Below, one piece after another: positions 25,826 through 38,387 of a stretch of DNA of 64,000 bases. The translations under genes and the position numbers were made by a program. The notes under the pieces were generated by a model that was not told where the DNA came from, did no database searches, and saw only the letters and a program-made list of their open reading frames with translations. The first letter of the stretch is position 1; the number at the start of each line of letters is the position of its first letter. Source of the DNA: Solen grandis (Eukaryota; Mollusca; Bivalvia; Adapedonta; Solenidae); NCBI GenBank assembly GCA_021229015.1, contig CM037791.1, positions 62,001 through 126,000 of the forward strand, in the 5' to 3' direction.

Positions 25826-27850
25826 TTTACTGTTGTTTTTTTTTTTTTCTCTACAGTTATTAAAATTTTTTTCGTACAAAGTATTTTGGGGGGGTGACTG
25901 GGGGCGGTTCCCCCGGGAAATTTTAAAAATTAAACCCCTTTTTTGAGAATATGGCTAAAAAAAAAGTATACATTTGTAAAAGTGGATTTTTAACCCTTTA
26001 AAAAATTTTTTTAGGTTTTTTTTATTGGGGGAAAAGAAATTGCTTTTTTTACTTTGGGGGTTTTCCTGTTTTTTTTAAAAACACCTATTTTTAGAATTGG
26101 GGTTCAGTTTGAAAATTTTTATTATACTATTAGTGCCAAAAATTTTGCAATTGGTTTTTTTTAAAAAATTTTAAAAAGAACAAAAAATTTTTTTTTAAAT
26201 TTTATTTTTTGTTTTTGATTTTTTTTTTCACTCGGGGGCCGCCCCCTTTTAAAAGTTCTTTCATTTTTTAATTAAAATTTTTATAAAATTTTTGGGTTTT
26301 ATCAAATTTTTGATTTTTTTTTTAAGATCATTATATAAAAAATATTTTTTTTTTTTGAAAAAAGAATTAGAATATGTTGTTTTTCGTTTTTTTTCTGTTT
26401 TTTTTTTTTTGGTTATTAAAAATTTTAATTTTTTTGATATTTATGATGATTCCCAATAATTTCCTAAAAAAAATTAAAGAAAAACATCATGATAGCAGCT
26501 GATGAGATTTTTCCCATTATCAATTTTTGGGTTTGGGTTGTTGTTTTTTTTACTGTTTGAAGTACTGATTTTTTCCCCCCATTGTTTTTTAATTTTTAAA
26601 GAAAATTTTCCTTTTTTTTAATTTTTAAAAACCCCCAAAATTAAAAAAAAAAGTGTTAATGGACGGGTTTTAACAAAATTGTTCCCCCCCCTAATTCTTT
26701 TTCCCACTGTTTTGGTATTTTAACCTAACCTGTCTAAGGGGGAGGACCTTTATTTTTAAAATTTTAAAAATAAATAAAATAATAATAATAATGCCCCCCC
26801 AATATGAGAGAGAGGCAGTTTTTTCAGTGACTTAAAAATTTTTTTCCCCCGCACGAGCCGATCCCCAGGTTTTAAAAAATATGACCCCAAATTTTAAATA
26901 GCATTTTCCTATACAATGTATTTTATGGATCTTGTGGATGATTTAAATTTAAACATTGAACCTGCAATCATTAAACATTTTTTTTAAATTCTTCTTTTGT
27001 TTTTATATATTTATTTTTTTTATCTCTTCAATAAAAATTAAAAATTTTTTTTTCTTATTTTTTCGTATTTTTTACACTTTACAAAATAAACATGTTTAAA
27101 GCTGAAAAAATCTTAATTTTTTTTTTTTTTTTATCATTAAAATGTAAACAATCCCTTTTGCTAAAATGACGTTTTAAAATGACGTATTTTTTTATGACTC
27201 GACGTTAAGTTTTCCATTTCTGAAAAACCCCTTGAAGATAAAATGTGATCTACTATTCTTCGGGTTATTTTTTTTTTTAGTTGCATTTTGGGAAAATTAA
27301 AGGGGTTTTTTTCCTAATTTTAAAACTTACGGTTATATTTTAATTTAAATTTTTTTTGTTTGGGTGAAGAAATGGTTTTTTTCGCCCCATGAAATTAAAG
27401 ATAGATAAAAAACAATTTTGTTCTGTTCCTGATGGTGGATATTTATTCCGTAGAAAATCATTTAAATAAAATCTAGATAAATTTTTTTTCCCTTTTTTAA
27501 ATTTAGACAATTTAAAATTAGATATAAAAAAAAAAAAAAAAAAAAATGATCTCCCCTCGTTTTCGCTTTCACATGTTTGTATCAAAGCTGGAATCGAATC
27601 GTTTTTAAAAGATCAAATTTTGGGGGGTTTTGGGGGATGTCATAATGTTGATGTCAATTTAGATTTTGATCTAAATATTTGTTAAAAATTATTTTTTCAT
27701 TTTCTTTTTGGGGAAAAAGGGGAAGGGAAAAAATTTTGGGGGGAAAAAAAAAACCACCACACGACGATTGGGAAAACTTGGGATGTGAGAAAAAAATATT
27801 TTTGGGTTTTTGTAATCGTCGTATGTTTTCTATCTATGCATTGTCTATCT

Positions 27851-29022
27851 AGGGCTCGCTGCGGTCGCCAAATGCGACCAAAAAAAAAGAAACTGGCCAA
27901 GTTTTTTTTTAAATTTGGGGAATGGTTTGGGGCCCCCCGAAAAGAAATCGGCAAAAATTAATACCGGGTTTTTTTTTTTCCAAAGCAGAAAAATCAGGTC
28001 CCCTTACCTGTATCTACTTAAAAAAAAAACCCGCACCCGCTGTGGGGTTTTCCCCAAAAAAAAAGATTCGAGGGTCCCCCAATTAGCAAAGAAAGTGGAA
28101 TCCCCCGGATGGGATTGGAAGTTAAAAATTGTTAACATTTGTACACTTTTTCCCAAAAACCCCTTTTTTTATGCCTGCATTAAGAACGTTATTTAAAATT
28201 TCGCAATCAGACAATGGCGGGCATTTCGAAAAACATCAGCAATGTTTCCCCCACACCGTTTTTTTAAAAATTTAAATTATTAAATTTTGGTTTTTTTTAG
28301 CTAGATTCCAAATGGTAAAAAAGCAAAAAGATGTAAACCCATGTTATAAAAAAATCGATTCCCAACGCTAATGCAGGGGGGAAAAAGTTTCCCAAAACCA
28401 AAAAATTTTTCCCAAAAATTTTAAAAAACCCCCAAAAATTTTTTAATTTAAATTTTTTTTTTATTTTTTTTTTTCACTTAATATTTTCATATAATTTTTT
28501 TTAGTCAGGGTTTTTTTTAATGATTTTGTTGGAAAATTTTATTTTTTTTTTTGTACATAACACATTTTTTTTTTTTTCTTTTTTTGATGAACAAAATTTT
28601 TAAAATACCTTTAAAACACCTACTCTTTTAAAAATTTTTTTTATTGGTCTTTTATTTTAATGAAAAAAAAATTTTTTTTTTACAATTGAAGAAATTTTTT
28701 TAATAATTTTAAAAACTAATTTTTGGAAATTTAAAAATTTATTTAAAATTAAACATTTAGAATTTATTTGAATTTTGTATTGTTTTTTTCCCTATATTTT
28801 TTTATTTTTTTTTATTTTTAAAAAAATGCACCAATGAATATGTTTTTTGACATTCAGTAAACAAATGCATATACTACCCCGTTATAACAATAAAATTTTC
28901 CGAAAACAATTTTGGGGCCATTTTTAAATTTTTGGGTCCAAATTCTTAAATTTTGGGGTTTTTAATTTTTTCCCCCGGGGAATGTGTTTGGGGCCCAAAA
29001 AGTTTTTCCCAGGTGAGCCCTG
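27851..29022 (-). mobile_element. CAGGGCTC-ended element, corrupted copy
   Basis: AGGGCTCGCTGCGGTCGCC at the left and GGTGAGCCCTG at the right match the ends of the clean copy at 42,355-43,454. Both sides are flanked by the CTATC-type minisatellite, so the insertion is shared by both arms. Confidence 0.65.
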
Positions 29023-31200
29023 CATCTGCTACCGTACCTGCATGCCCCCCTGTCTGTCTTCTGTTGCTTTTTTTTCCAGTATCTGTCTGCCCCCAAATCC
29101 TATTTGCCAAATATCTGCCTACCTTCCAAACTTGTTAAAATTTTTGCCCTGTAGTCCTTTTTTCCTATTATCGCCTACCTTTTTCTCTGTATAAGTCTGC
29201 CTTAGTCATATTTGCTATCACGCCTACCAGCATCTCTTTTATCTGTCTCCCCCGAGCCCTATTTGCTTATCTATTCCCTACCTGTCTACTCTTTTAAAAG
29301 TCTGCCCTGTGGTCTTTCTTTCCCTTTATCAAATCTGGCCGGGCATTCTGTATAGTCTCCCCCCGGTACCCCCTTTTTAAACCTATTATCTGCCTGCCGT
29401 CTATCTCTGAAAATTCTGCCCTGTAGTCCCCTTTGCCAATCTATTGCCTCCCTTTATCATCCCCTGTATATTTGCCCATCCTTTTGTTATTTATCTGCCT
29501 CCCCGTCTATCCATGTATTTGTTTCCCGTAGCCCTTTCTTTCCCCATTTTTCTGCCCCCCGCATCCGTATATGCCCGCCCTGTAGCCCATTGTCTACATC
29601 TGCCACCTGTCTATTTTGTATATGTCTGCCCTGGGGTCTCTTTCCCCAAATATCTGCCTTTTATCTGTATATGTCTGCCCTGTAGTCCCATTACCTACTA
29701 TCTGCCTCCCTTTTTACCCTCTGATATGTCTGCCCGTAGTCCTTTTTGCCAACTATCTGCCAGGGTCTATCCGTATTTCTGCCCTGTAGTCCTATTTGCT
29801 ATTTATCTCCCCACCTGTTACCATGTAATTTTGCCCTGTACCCTTTTTTTGGGCTATTTTTTGGGGCCTACCTGTTATCTCTGTAAATGTCTCCCCCGGG
29901 GGAAATTTTCCTATCTATCTCCCCCCCCGTCTATCTCTTTTAAAAGTCGGGCCCGGATCCTCTTTCCCCATCTATCTGCCCCCCCTTTTTTCCTGTAATG
30001 TCTGCCCTGTAGTCCCCCTTTCCCCTCTATTGCCTACCTATCTACCCCTGTATATTTCCCCCGTTCCATTTTTCTTTTATCGCCCCCCGCCCTACCCCTG
30101 AAATAGCTGCCCTGAGCCCCTTTTTTCCTATTTATCTGCTACCGGGTCACCCCTGTATTTCTGCCCTGTGTCCTATTTTTCTATCTTCTGCCAAAACCTT
30201 CTTCTCTGAAAATTTTCGCCCGGGTATCTTTGCCTTCTACTCCCCGCCTGTCTATCTTGTATTTTGCCCTGTAGTCCTCATTCCCCATTTCGCCCCCTGC
30301 CCCCATCTCGGAAAATGTCTCCCCCCGTAGTCCTCTTTCCCCCAATCTATTGCCTCCCCGTCTATCTCTTATATGTTGCCCTGTAGTCCTATTTGTCTAT
30401 TTATCTGCCTCCCTTTTTCTATCCATGTAATGTTCCCCCCCTTGTCCCTTTGCCTTTTTAAAACTGCCACCTGCCCTACTCTTTTGTTGCCCGTATCCTA
30501 TTTGCTTCATTGCCTCCCCCGTCTATCTCGAAAAATTCTCCCCGTATCCTTTTTTCCTATCTATCTCCCCAACCTGTCTACCCTTTGTATATTTTCTGCC
30601 CTGTAGTCCTATTTGCTATCATTACCCCCTTTTTTCTTTAAATATGTTGCCATGTAGCCCCCCTTTTGTCTATCTATCTGCCAAACCTGTCTACCCCTGT
30701 ATCTTCCCCCTTTGTACCCCCATTTGTTATATATCTCCTCCCCGTTTTCCATGTATCTGCTGCCCGTAGCCCATTTTCTTTACTCCTACCTGCTATCTTG
30801 TAAAAATTTTCTTATTACTGTCTCCCCCTTAGTCCCTTTGCCTACTATCTCCCCACCGTCACTCGAAATCAAATCTGCCCGAGCCCTTTTTTTTCCCCCC
30901 ATCTATCCGCCTACCGTTATCATTAGTCCTGCCTCCTGCCCTGTTTATCTGTCTTTTGTGCACTTAATACTGCTGCGTCTACCATTTATGTAAAATTTTT
31001 ATTCGCCTGTCTGCCCCCTTTTTTAATTTTTATTTGCCGAGGTCTTTCTGTTGCTTTTTATTTTGTATTTTCTGTCTTCCGTTTCCTTTTGCCCAAACTA
31101 TCTGCCTCCCAAACCTGCTATTTTAATGTTTGTCCTCTAGTTCTATTTTTTCTATCTGCCTGTCTTTCATTTGGTTCTTTTTTTCAATTCAACCATTCAT
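29023..31200 (-). repeat. 57-bp minisatellite, expanded but corrupted copy
   Basis: Repeats of CTGCCCTGTAGTCC...CTATCTGCCT occur about every 55 bases. I count roughly 33 units against 12 well-aligned units in the other arm (41,290-42,350). The consensus is damaged but the extra length (about 1.1 kb) is too large for homopolymer error, so the arms differ in copy number. Confidence 0.8.
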
Positions 31201-31387
31201 ATTTCTTTCATCTTCATTTTTGAGGGCACCCACTTAGATGCAAATCAAAGATTGTCAATGTTGTTTGGGTTTGACCAGTACTTTTTCACATAGAATTTAA
31301 ATATAGTCGTTAGAAAAAGAGCATAACGGGATCGACCCCTGAAAACCCGCATTTTTTTTGCGACCAAGACGCAACGTGTTTTTTTTA

Positions 31388-32446
31388 AGCTCACCTGAGT
31401 TCAACGGCCAAGGTTAGCTTTTGGGGATCCCCCCTTCCCCTTTTTGTGTGTCGTGCTCGTGCGTCGTCAACAAATTTCTTTAAACGACATCTCCCCCTGA
31501 AACCTCTGGACAGAATTTTAAAGAAACATGGCAGGAAAATTTTTCCCTTTGGGTGAGGCTCTACAAAAATTGCTAAAATTTAAAATTGATCCATGAAGAA
31601 CTCTGGGTTTCCATGGCTAAAAAAAAAAAAATAATTTGAAAACTTTAAAAATTTACTTTTTCAAAACTAAATGGCAAAAATTTTTAAAAAAAAATAGGTA
31701 CAGATGTTCCATGGGGCCCAAACCCCTACCAAAGTTGCAAAAAAAATTCCGATCCGTAAAAAAAAAATTGGGGGGGCGCCAGGGGGGGGGCGGGTTTTTC
31801 CTTATATGTATAAAGGGGAAACCTTTAAAAAAAACATCTCCTCTGAAACCACCCGGACAAATTTGATTAAACTTGGCAGGGGGTGATTCTTTTGGGGCAA
31901 CCTTCACAAAAATTGCTAAAAATAAACTTGATCCATTTAGAACTCTGGTTTCCCCTGGGGAGCAAAAAGAAAAATGAAAACTTTTAAAAACATCTTTTTT
32001 CAAAACTACTGGCCATAATTTTTTAAAAAAATTGGGACAGAGGGTTTCCCTTGGGGCAACCTCTAAAACCCAAAATTTGCTAAAAATTTTTCCCATCCGT
32101 AAAAAACATCGCCCCAGGGGTGGGGCTTATTTACCTTATAAAATTTTAAATTTGGAAAAAATTTAATCAACATTTCCTCTGAAACCACTGGACAAATATT
32201 TGATTAAATTTGGCAGGAATGATCCTTGGGTCAACCTTCACAAAAGTTTTCTAAAAAAAACTTGATCCCCTATAGAACTCTGGTTCCAGGCAAAAAAAGA
32301 AACAAAAAAATAAAAAATTTAAAAAAACATCTTCTTTAAAAATATAGGGAAGATTTTAAAATAAAATTTGGGACAGATGTTCCCTTTGGGGCAACCTAAT
32401 TTTTTCCCCAGGGAGCGATTTAGGGCCATCATGGGGCCCTTTTTTA
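31388..32446 (-). repeat. Tandem-core element, corrupted copy
   Basis: Hairpin end AGCTCACCTGAGTTCAACG at left, AGGGCCATCATGGGGCCC at right, with GATCCATTTAGAACTCTGG / CATGGGGC blocks between. Counterpart of 40,111-41,108. Confidence 0.8.
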
Positions 32447-32679
32447 TGTTTTTACTTTATGTTCTTTAAAAATTTTAAGATTGAACTTTACTTATTTTAG
32501 ATTTCAAAATAAGTTTTTAAAAATTCCTATAAAACAATCTCAAATGCTTGGGTTTTGGCGAATGTGGTTTATTATTATGGGAGGAAAAACCCCTTAAATA
32601 TTAACACTGTAAACCCTTTTCAGTTTTCGTGAACAGGAATCGAACCTATAAGTAATTCATTGTTTGTTGTTTTGTGATC

Positions 32680-33762
32680 AACTCTTTTTAACGCTGTTGG
32701 AGGGGGTCGTATTTGGGCGTCATCTTCTCCGTCTTTCCGTCCGTACGCCCCGTATCTCCGTATCTTGTTAACACAATCCCCCTTTGTTTCTTAATGAATT
32801 TTTCAAAACTTGGTAATCCCATTACTTAAGGGGTAGATGTACATGAAGTGGTGTTTTTCCGGTTCATTGATTTTTACAAGATTTGTGTCCTTGAAACTTA
32901 GTCTCTGTAGCTCATTGATATTTCAGCCTTGTGAACGCAACTCCCCTACATTTCTGAAGTAATCTTTTCAAAACTTGGTCAATGTCATTACTATAAGGGG
33001 TAGATGTGCATGAAGGGGCGATTTTCCGGTTTATTGATTTTTACAAGATTAGTGTCCCTTGAAACTTAGTCTCTTTAGTTGATTGATATTGCAGCCTTGT
33101 GAACGCAACTCCTCCTACATTTCTGAATGTGATTAAAGCAGCCTTGTGAACGCACTTCCTCCTACATTTCAAAATGAATCTTTTCAAAACTTGGTCAATG
33201 TCATTACTATAATGAGTAGATGTGCATGAAGTGGCGATTTTCCGGTTCATTAATTTTTGAAAGATTTTTGTCCTTGAAACTTATTCTCTTTAGCTGATTG
33301 ATATTTCAGCCTTGTGAATGCAATTCCTTTGTATGTTTCTAACCTTATCTGTTCTAAACTTGGTCAATGTCATTACTATACTGGGTGGATAGCACTAAAC
33401 AGGGATTTTGATGTTTATCAATATTTGCAATAGTTATACCTTTCTAAACATGGTCTCTTGAAAACACAACTCAATTTTCTAAACAGTTAAAAGTGCATAA
33501 AGCAGGGATTTTCTGGTAAAGTGATGTTTACAAGAGTTATGGGAGAAAGAAAAAAAGAATTCATATTGATACTGCTATTTGACCTACTTTCTATTGGAAG
33601 TCTTTTTAGGGTTCTATCTCTGTTCAGCTAAATTAATTGGTCTCACAAATTTCATTATGAGATTATGCTTACAGAAATGTTAGAAGCAATAATTAAAAAG
33701 GACCCTCTTGGTCTTAATATTTTGTGGCGGCGTATATTGTGGCAGCACTGCCACTCTTGTTT
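32680..33762 (-). repeat. Tandem-core element with GTGGCAGCACTGCCAC hairpin (left arm)
   Basis: Minus-strand start AAACAAGAG followed by a TGGCAGTGCTGCCA hairpin at 33,762, then units with GCCTTGTGAACGCAACTCC and AAAACTTGGTCAATGTCATTAC, ending near ACGCTGTTGG at 32,691. The clean mirror is 38,791-39,872. Confidence 0.75.
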
Positions 33763-34163
33763 CCATTATTTAAGGATGTTTATCTTTCTAAATAAGAAAA
33801 CTTTAAAAACATATTCAAGGATAAAAAATTGAATTCAAAGAAAATTGCCTATGAAAAGAAATCTGGATTAAATGGCATATTAGGGAAAATTTGCATAACT
33901 TTAAAAAAATTCGCCTAGTTAAAAGCTCATTTTAAATATGAGTTAACTGTCTTAACTTTAAAATTAAGTTTCGCTTTGTTTCTAAACATACAGTGCAGTT
34001 TGAAATGTAATTTAATAAATGAACAATTTTGTTATTTTTGAAACATTTTTTTTTGTATATTGAAAGGTTGTTTTTTTTCAATTCCATTAACAGATACTGT
34101 GCATTCTGACGTGTTCCCGTATACCGGATATTGACGCTGACCATCTTCGACAAAGACTTGACC

Positions 34164-35790
34164 ATGGCTGAAGCCACAAACCTGTCCGAGGAGTATGATC
34201 CTCTCCTCTGTAATCCTTGTATTGTTGGCGGAAAATCCAAGTCTGCAAACGGCTTATGTAAGACCACGTGATGTTAGATCAAGTGTCCATTGCCAAAGGA
34301 TAAAGTGGTACCACCTGATCCATTAACTGAACGATGTGAGAAACATGGTTGTTTGTTAGAGTATTACTGTAAGAAACACAAAGACATTCTCTGTTCTGTG
34401 TGTGAGACTTTAAATCATGGGAAAATTTTGGTGTAAGTTTCATTCCCGACGAGACAGAAGACATCGGAAACAGTCGGGGGTTTTCCTATCTCCTTGACAA
34501 AATGTCTGAATTGATTGAGAGATTGAAGAAAAACAAACAAAAAGCAGACCTAAACAAGGCCGACATTGAACAACTTAAAGAGGAGGCGAGGTCGCGGGTT
34601 CGACACATGAAGGAGGAAATTTGTAAGACTCTTTGATAACCTGGAACTGTCTTTAGTGCAAGAAATTGATCAAATAGCCGTAAGCGACTTATCAGTAATG
34701 GACAAAATATCCAAAAGTTGTGTAACCATGGAAACTGACCTGCAGAAACTGTCAGCAGAAAATCGATGAAAAATTAAATAAAAAACTAAACCCAAAAAAC
34801 TGTTTGTGGCTATGCAAAAAACTGAGAAGAAAATGGCGGACATTCATCGGAGATCGAGTCAATACATTCAAAGAACAGGGTCACGCGGTACAGATTTGAG
34901 CCAGACGTGGTATTTAAAGCACGTGGAATTGTCACTAAAAACCTCGGAAGTTGCACGTGCGACGCCATGACATGCAAGTTAAACACGTCAGGGATATAAA
35001 AATGAAAAGTAAATCAGACAAGGAGACATGTTATATCTCAGGTATCTGTGTTCTGGATCAGGACAAAATCGCCTCTGTGACCACTGGAACAATTCGGTCA
35101 AACTTGTGGGCAGAAAATGTAACCAAATCATATCTCAGATCTGCCTCCCCTCAAAACCCTGGGGAACGGCGCTCGTGCCTCTGCCCACCGAAGAATCAAC
35201 AACTCGTGCCTAAAGTTACCCTCCCTGTCCCAGTGTCTTTGTTACATCAGAGTGCCCAAAGACCAGATCAGGGACACGGAAAAGGGTTTATCTCAGTCGA
35301 AGGTTTGTGTCGGGGTATAAAGGGGTCACTCAGGACGGGAAAACTCGCGGTGAGTTATGGCGGCCTTTTGGGGGAAAAGTTGAGATTCTGGACCTGGAGG
35401 GACAATCCTGAGGAGACCCAGCAGACCCTACGGGGCTCAACTGTTTTTTGATCCATACTATCTCACGGCCAGCCTTTTTCCCGGGATCTTATAGTTTCAG
35501 ACAATTGGAACAACATGCTGACCATAAAATACACGTGACGGGTCGGTGATGACCATTTTGGGGGGAGGGAAAACCCCACACGGTGTTACAGTGGACAGGG
35601 CGGGGTCAGTGTTTGTCTTTTTTTGGGAAGGGAAACCGGGCCATCTTGTGGCCGACAGGTACCGGTCCACACAGACCCGGGGGAAGGAAGACGGTTTGTG
35701 TTGGGGGCCCCAGGCCATCAGCCCAGCCCGGGGGGAGCCCGAATTACGTGGGGGGTAATGGATGATCACGTGCGGGAAATTTCCAGCTGA
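34164..35790 (+). pseudogene. TRIM-like B-box / beta-propeller protein gene, frame-broken
   Basis: Single-exon gene of about 540 codons, the usual size for molluscan B-box/coiled-coil/NHL-like proteins that lack a RING. Residues 16-35 form a degenerate B-box1-like C-x2-C...C-x2-H. Residues 58-85 form a B-box2 (C58, H61, C69, H72, C77, C80, H85). A coiled coil follows (about 34,500-34,880, e.g. ELIERLKKNKQKADLNKADI), then beta-propeller blades (ISGICVLDQDKIASV; FISVEGLCRGIKGSLRTGK; TPHGVTVDRAGSVFVF). It ends in HVREISS and TGA. At least six frame breaks are seen. Two early ones (TGTAAGACC and CCATTGCC) are absent from the other arm, so consensus error rather than true decay may explain many. 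Such proteins are usually E3-like or scaffold proteins of innate immunity or development; function here is inferred only from domains. Confidence 0.75.
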
Positions 35791-36530
35791 CGGAGAATGA
35801 AGGAAAGACTTTACTTCATTTTTCGTCACAGCCACCTCTTGAATGTCTTTCTTTTCTTTTTTCATTTTTTAGGCACTTATATATCATATTACTTTATTAT
35901 TTATTTATTTATTTTTCCCTTCACGATTTTATTTGTTCAAAAACAGAATTTAGTTTCAACACAGCAGCCATTTTGATTATCTTTGATTTTTCTTTCATTC
36001 TTTAAACAATTCTTATCACATATCAGCTTCTTTTTTATCTTCATCACGTTATTTATGGATTAAGTTCATAACTTTTTTTATCAATCATAACCCCTTTTGT
36101 TGTTCTTTCATTTTTTTTCTTTCTTCCAAAAGGTTTATTATTTTCTTTCAAATGTTTTTGTTTTTTTCCCTAATCTAATATTTTGTTTTTATTTATTAAT
36201 CATTCATATAAAAGTTTTTATTTGTATAATAATGGATATATATTTTAATTGTTCATATATAGACTATATTATATTTTTTAATTTCGAATTTTATTCTATT
36301 TTAATATACTTATTTTTCTTTTTTTTTTTTTTTTTTTTGTATTTCATCGGCAGCCGCTATCTTGAATTTTTTTCATATTTTTTTTTAAAGAATTCATACG
36401 TCATGTATTGATATTTCTTATTCTTTTTTAAAATTTTTTCATTTTTTCATTTTATATAGATCATAAAGATTATATTTTATTTGATATTAAAGTATATATT
36501 CTACATTTTTTTTATTTAAAATGAATGCTA
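35791..36530. other. AT-rich, poly-T-rich 3' flank of the TRIM-like gene
   Basis: T-rich low-complexity DNA with a T20 run near 36,317. The 104-codon Phe/Ile/Tyr-rich open frame at 36,097-36,411 is a composition artefact. AATAAA-like signals are not distinctive in this background. Confidence 0.5.
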
Positions 36531-37530
36531 TTGTAGTCACCCCGGCGTCGGCGTTGGGGTTGCAGCTTTTGGTTAAAGTTTTGCGTGCAAGTTACTATAA
36601 CCTTTTACTCAATAACCATTTATGGTATTTACTTGAAAGTTTATAAATATTTCAGGGGATCAAAACCATGGTAGATAACCTTACTGAATTTAAAATGAAT
36701 TATGGCCCCTTTTTAACTTAGAAATTTTTGGTTAAAGTTTTGCATGCAATGAAAATTTTTGGGGGAAAGTTTTGCGTGAAGTTTTATCTAGTTTTTATCT
36801 CAAAAATCATTCATGGTATTGACTTGAAAGTTTATGAATTTTTTAGGGGGATCTACAACCAAGGTAGAAACTTTAAGGAATTTTTACAAATTATGGCCCC
36901 CCTTTTTAAATTAGAAATTTTTGGGTTTAAAATTTTGCATAAAATCTCTCATCTTATATCTCAGTATCAAGCATGCGATTGATTTGAAAATTTTAATATT
37001 TTAGGGGGATCATACTTTCATGGGAATAATTTTTTGGAATTGTTACAAAAAATTGCCCTTTTTAACGTAGAAGTTTTGGTTAAAGTTTTTCATCAAGGGA
37101 CTTTCATGCTAATTTCTCAGTATCCAGGATGGATTGATTTGAAACATCTTTAATACATTTAGGGGGATAAATTTCAGGTAGATAACTCTTGATGGGAAAA
37201 TATTTTCAAGTTATGGCCCCTTTTAAATTTGAACTTTTGGTTAAAGTTTTTATGCCGTTTTCTTTCATGCTTAATTCCCTATCCAGGGATTTTGGTTGAT
37301 TTGAAATACTTTAAATGTTTAGGAGTATCATCTATCAAGGAGATAAATTTTGATGGAATATATTACAAGTTAGACCTCTTTTTTTAACTTAGAAATTTGG
37401 TTAAAGTTTGCATGCAAGGTACTTCATGTTTTTATCTCAAGAGTCCCCATGGAATTGTTTGAAACATCTTTAATATATTTAGGGGATCATACTAAAAGGA
37501 AAAATAACATTGATGGAAGAAATAAAAAAT
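36531..37530. repeat. Tandem repeat, about 165-bp unit, six copies
   Basis: TTTGGTTAAAGTTTTGCATGCAAG-like motifs recur at about 36,570, 36,728, 36,912, 37,075, 37,230 and 37,395. Each is followed by a TATCTCA...ATGG block, a TTTAGGGGGATCATA block and an ATTATGGCCCC block. Spacing is 155-185 bp. It starts at GGCGTCGGCGTTGGGGTTGC (36,545). Consensus quality also looks poor here. Confidence 0.8.
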
Positions 37531-38100
37531 GCGTGCGGGTATCATTACATCGGCTTGTAGGACCGCTAGATAAGGGGGGTGATGCTTTCTTATAAGGGGG
37601 CCGACTTAGGGCTTACGTAAAACAAGGGCAACACAAAGGGCAGCGGGGTGAAGATAATGATTTTCAAGGCATGGGTTACGAGCACAAGTTGGTAATGATC
37701 AAATCCGTCTGCATTTACAAGAATCCAAAATTTAAATATTCCGTACTCAATAATTCAATTCCCATCACCATAATTTCAAGCTTTTTTTAAATATAAAAAA
37801 ACTACATTCCAACGGTGCATGCTAGTACAGTAGCTGGCAAACATTCTGTCTTTATGTCAAAAAAATGAGTTTAGACCTTCAATGTTTCGACAAGGAAAAT
37901 CTTTAACCCAAATTGTTTCATGAAACACATTCCGATATTGATAATAGGAGCAAAAGTATTTAGATAAACGGTTATACCGGGCAAATATAGAAAAACAAAA
38001 GTTTTTACTTAAAAGTAAAATTAGTTATATTTGAAAAAAATAATGTTTTTTATCATTTCCATATTTTTAAAAGAAAATGCCCTACAAAGCGAATTTGTTC
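37531..38100. other. Unassigned sequence up to the first gap
   Basis: No gene or known repeat seen. It has no counterpart in the middle contig, whose first base corresponds to 34,350. Confidence 0.5.
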
Positions 38101-38200
38101 NNNNNNNNNNNNNNNNNNNNNNNNNNNNNNNNNNNNNNNNNNNNNNNNNNNNNNNNNNNNNNNNNNNNNNNNNNNNNNNNNNNNNNNNNNNNNNNNNNNN
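38101..38200. other. Assembly gap (100 N)
   Basis: Exactly 100 N, the usual placeholder for a scaffold gap of unknown size. Open frames drawn across it are meaningless. Confidence 0.99.
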
Positions 38201-38387
38201 AACCATGTTTCTCACATCGTTCAGTTAATGGATCAGGTGGTACCACTTTATCCTTTGGCATGGACACTTGATCTAACATCACGTGGTCTCTACATAAGCC
38301 GTTTGCAGACTTGGATTTTCCGCCAACAATACAAGGATTACAGAGGAGAGGATCATACTCCTCGGACAGGTTTGTGGCTTCAGCCAT
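38201..38387 (-). pseudogene. TRIM-like gene, 5' end only (cut by gap)
   Basis: Reads on the minus strand from ATG at 38,387 through MAEATNLSEEYDPLLCNPC to LTERCEKHG without a frame break, then stops at the contig end inside B-box2. It is the better copy of 34,164-34,350 and shows that two indels in the left copy are not shared. The TTG-started extension upstream is not needed; the ATG is the conserved start. Confidence 0.8.

Larger units (their letters stand above)
20335..32620. other. Low-quality consensus block of the left arm
   Basis: Throughout this block homopolymers are inflated and merged (runs of T, A, G and C such as GGGGGGG next to CCCC), and every identifiable feature is a corrupted version of one that reads cleanly at 39,950-50,610. 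The change in texture is abrupt at both ends, and its partner is about 1.6 kb shorter. Open frames here (for example at 24,320, 25,136, 25,468, 29,444 and 31,653) are error products or corrupted repeat frames and should not be annotated as genes. Confidence 0.9.
13051..34350 (+). repeat. Left arm of a 20-kb inverted duplication
   Basis: This interval is matched in reverse complement by the whole of 38,201-57,878. GCTCGTTAAA at 13,051 pairs with the last bases before the second gap. AAACATGGTT ending at 34,350 pairs with the first bases after the first gap. Intermediate landmarks are in the same order: SINE, LTR, gag, SINE dimer, LINE, minisatellite, tandem-core elements and the TRIM 5' end. 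The left arm is about 1.6 kb longer, and nearly all the excess falls in its low-quality centre and the minisatellite. Confidence 0.95.

Noticed and set aside
24320..25879. Several open frames of 60-145 codons
   Set aside because: All are inside the low-quality block; they are homopolymer products or a distorted LINE ORF1.
29444..29998. 184-codon proline/cysteine-rich plus-strand protein
   Set aside because: Lies in the corrupted copy of the minisatellite; the frame is absent from the clean arm.
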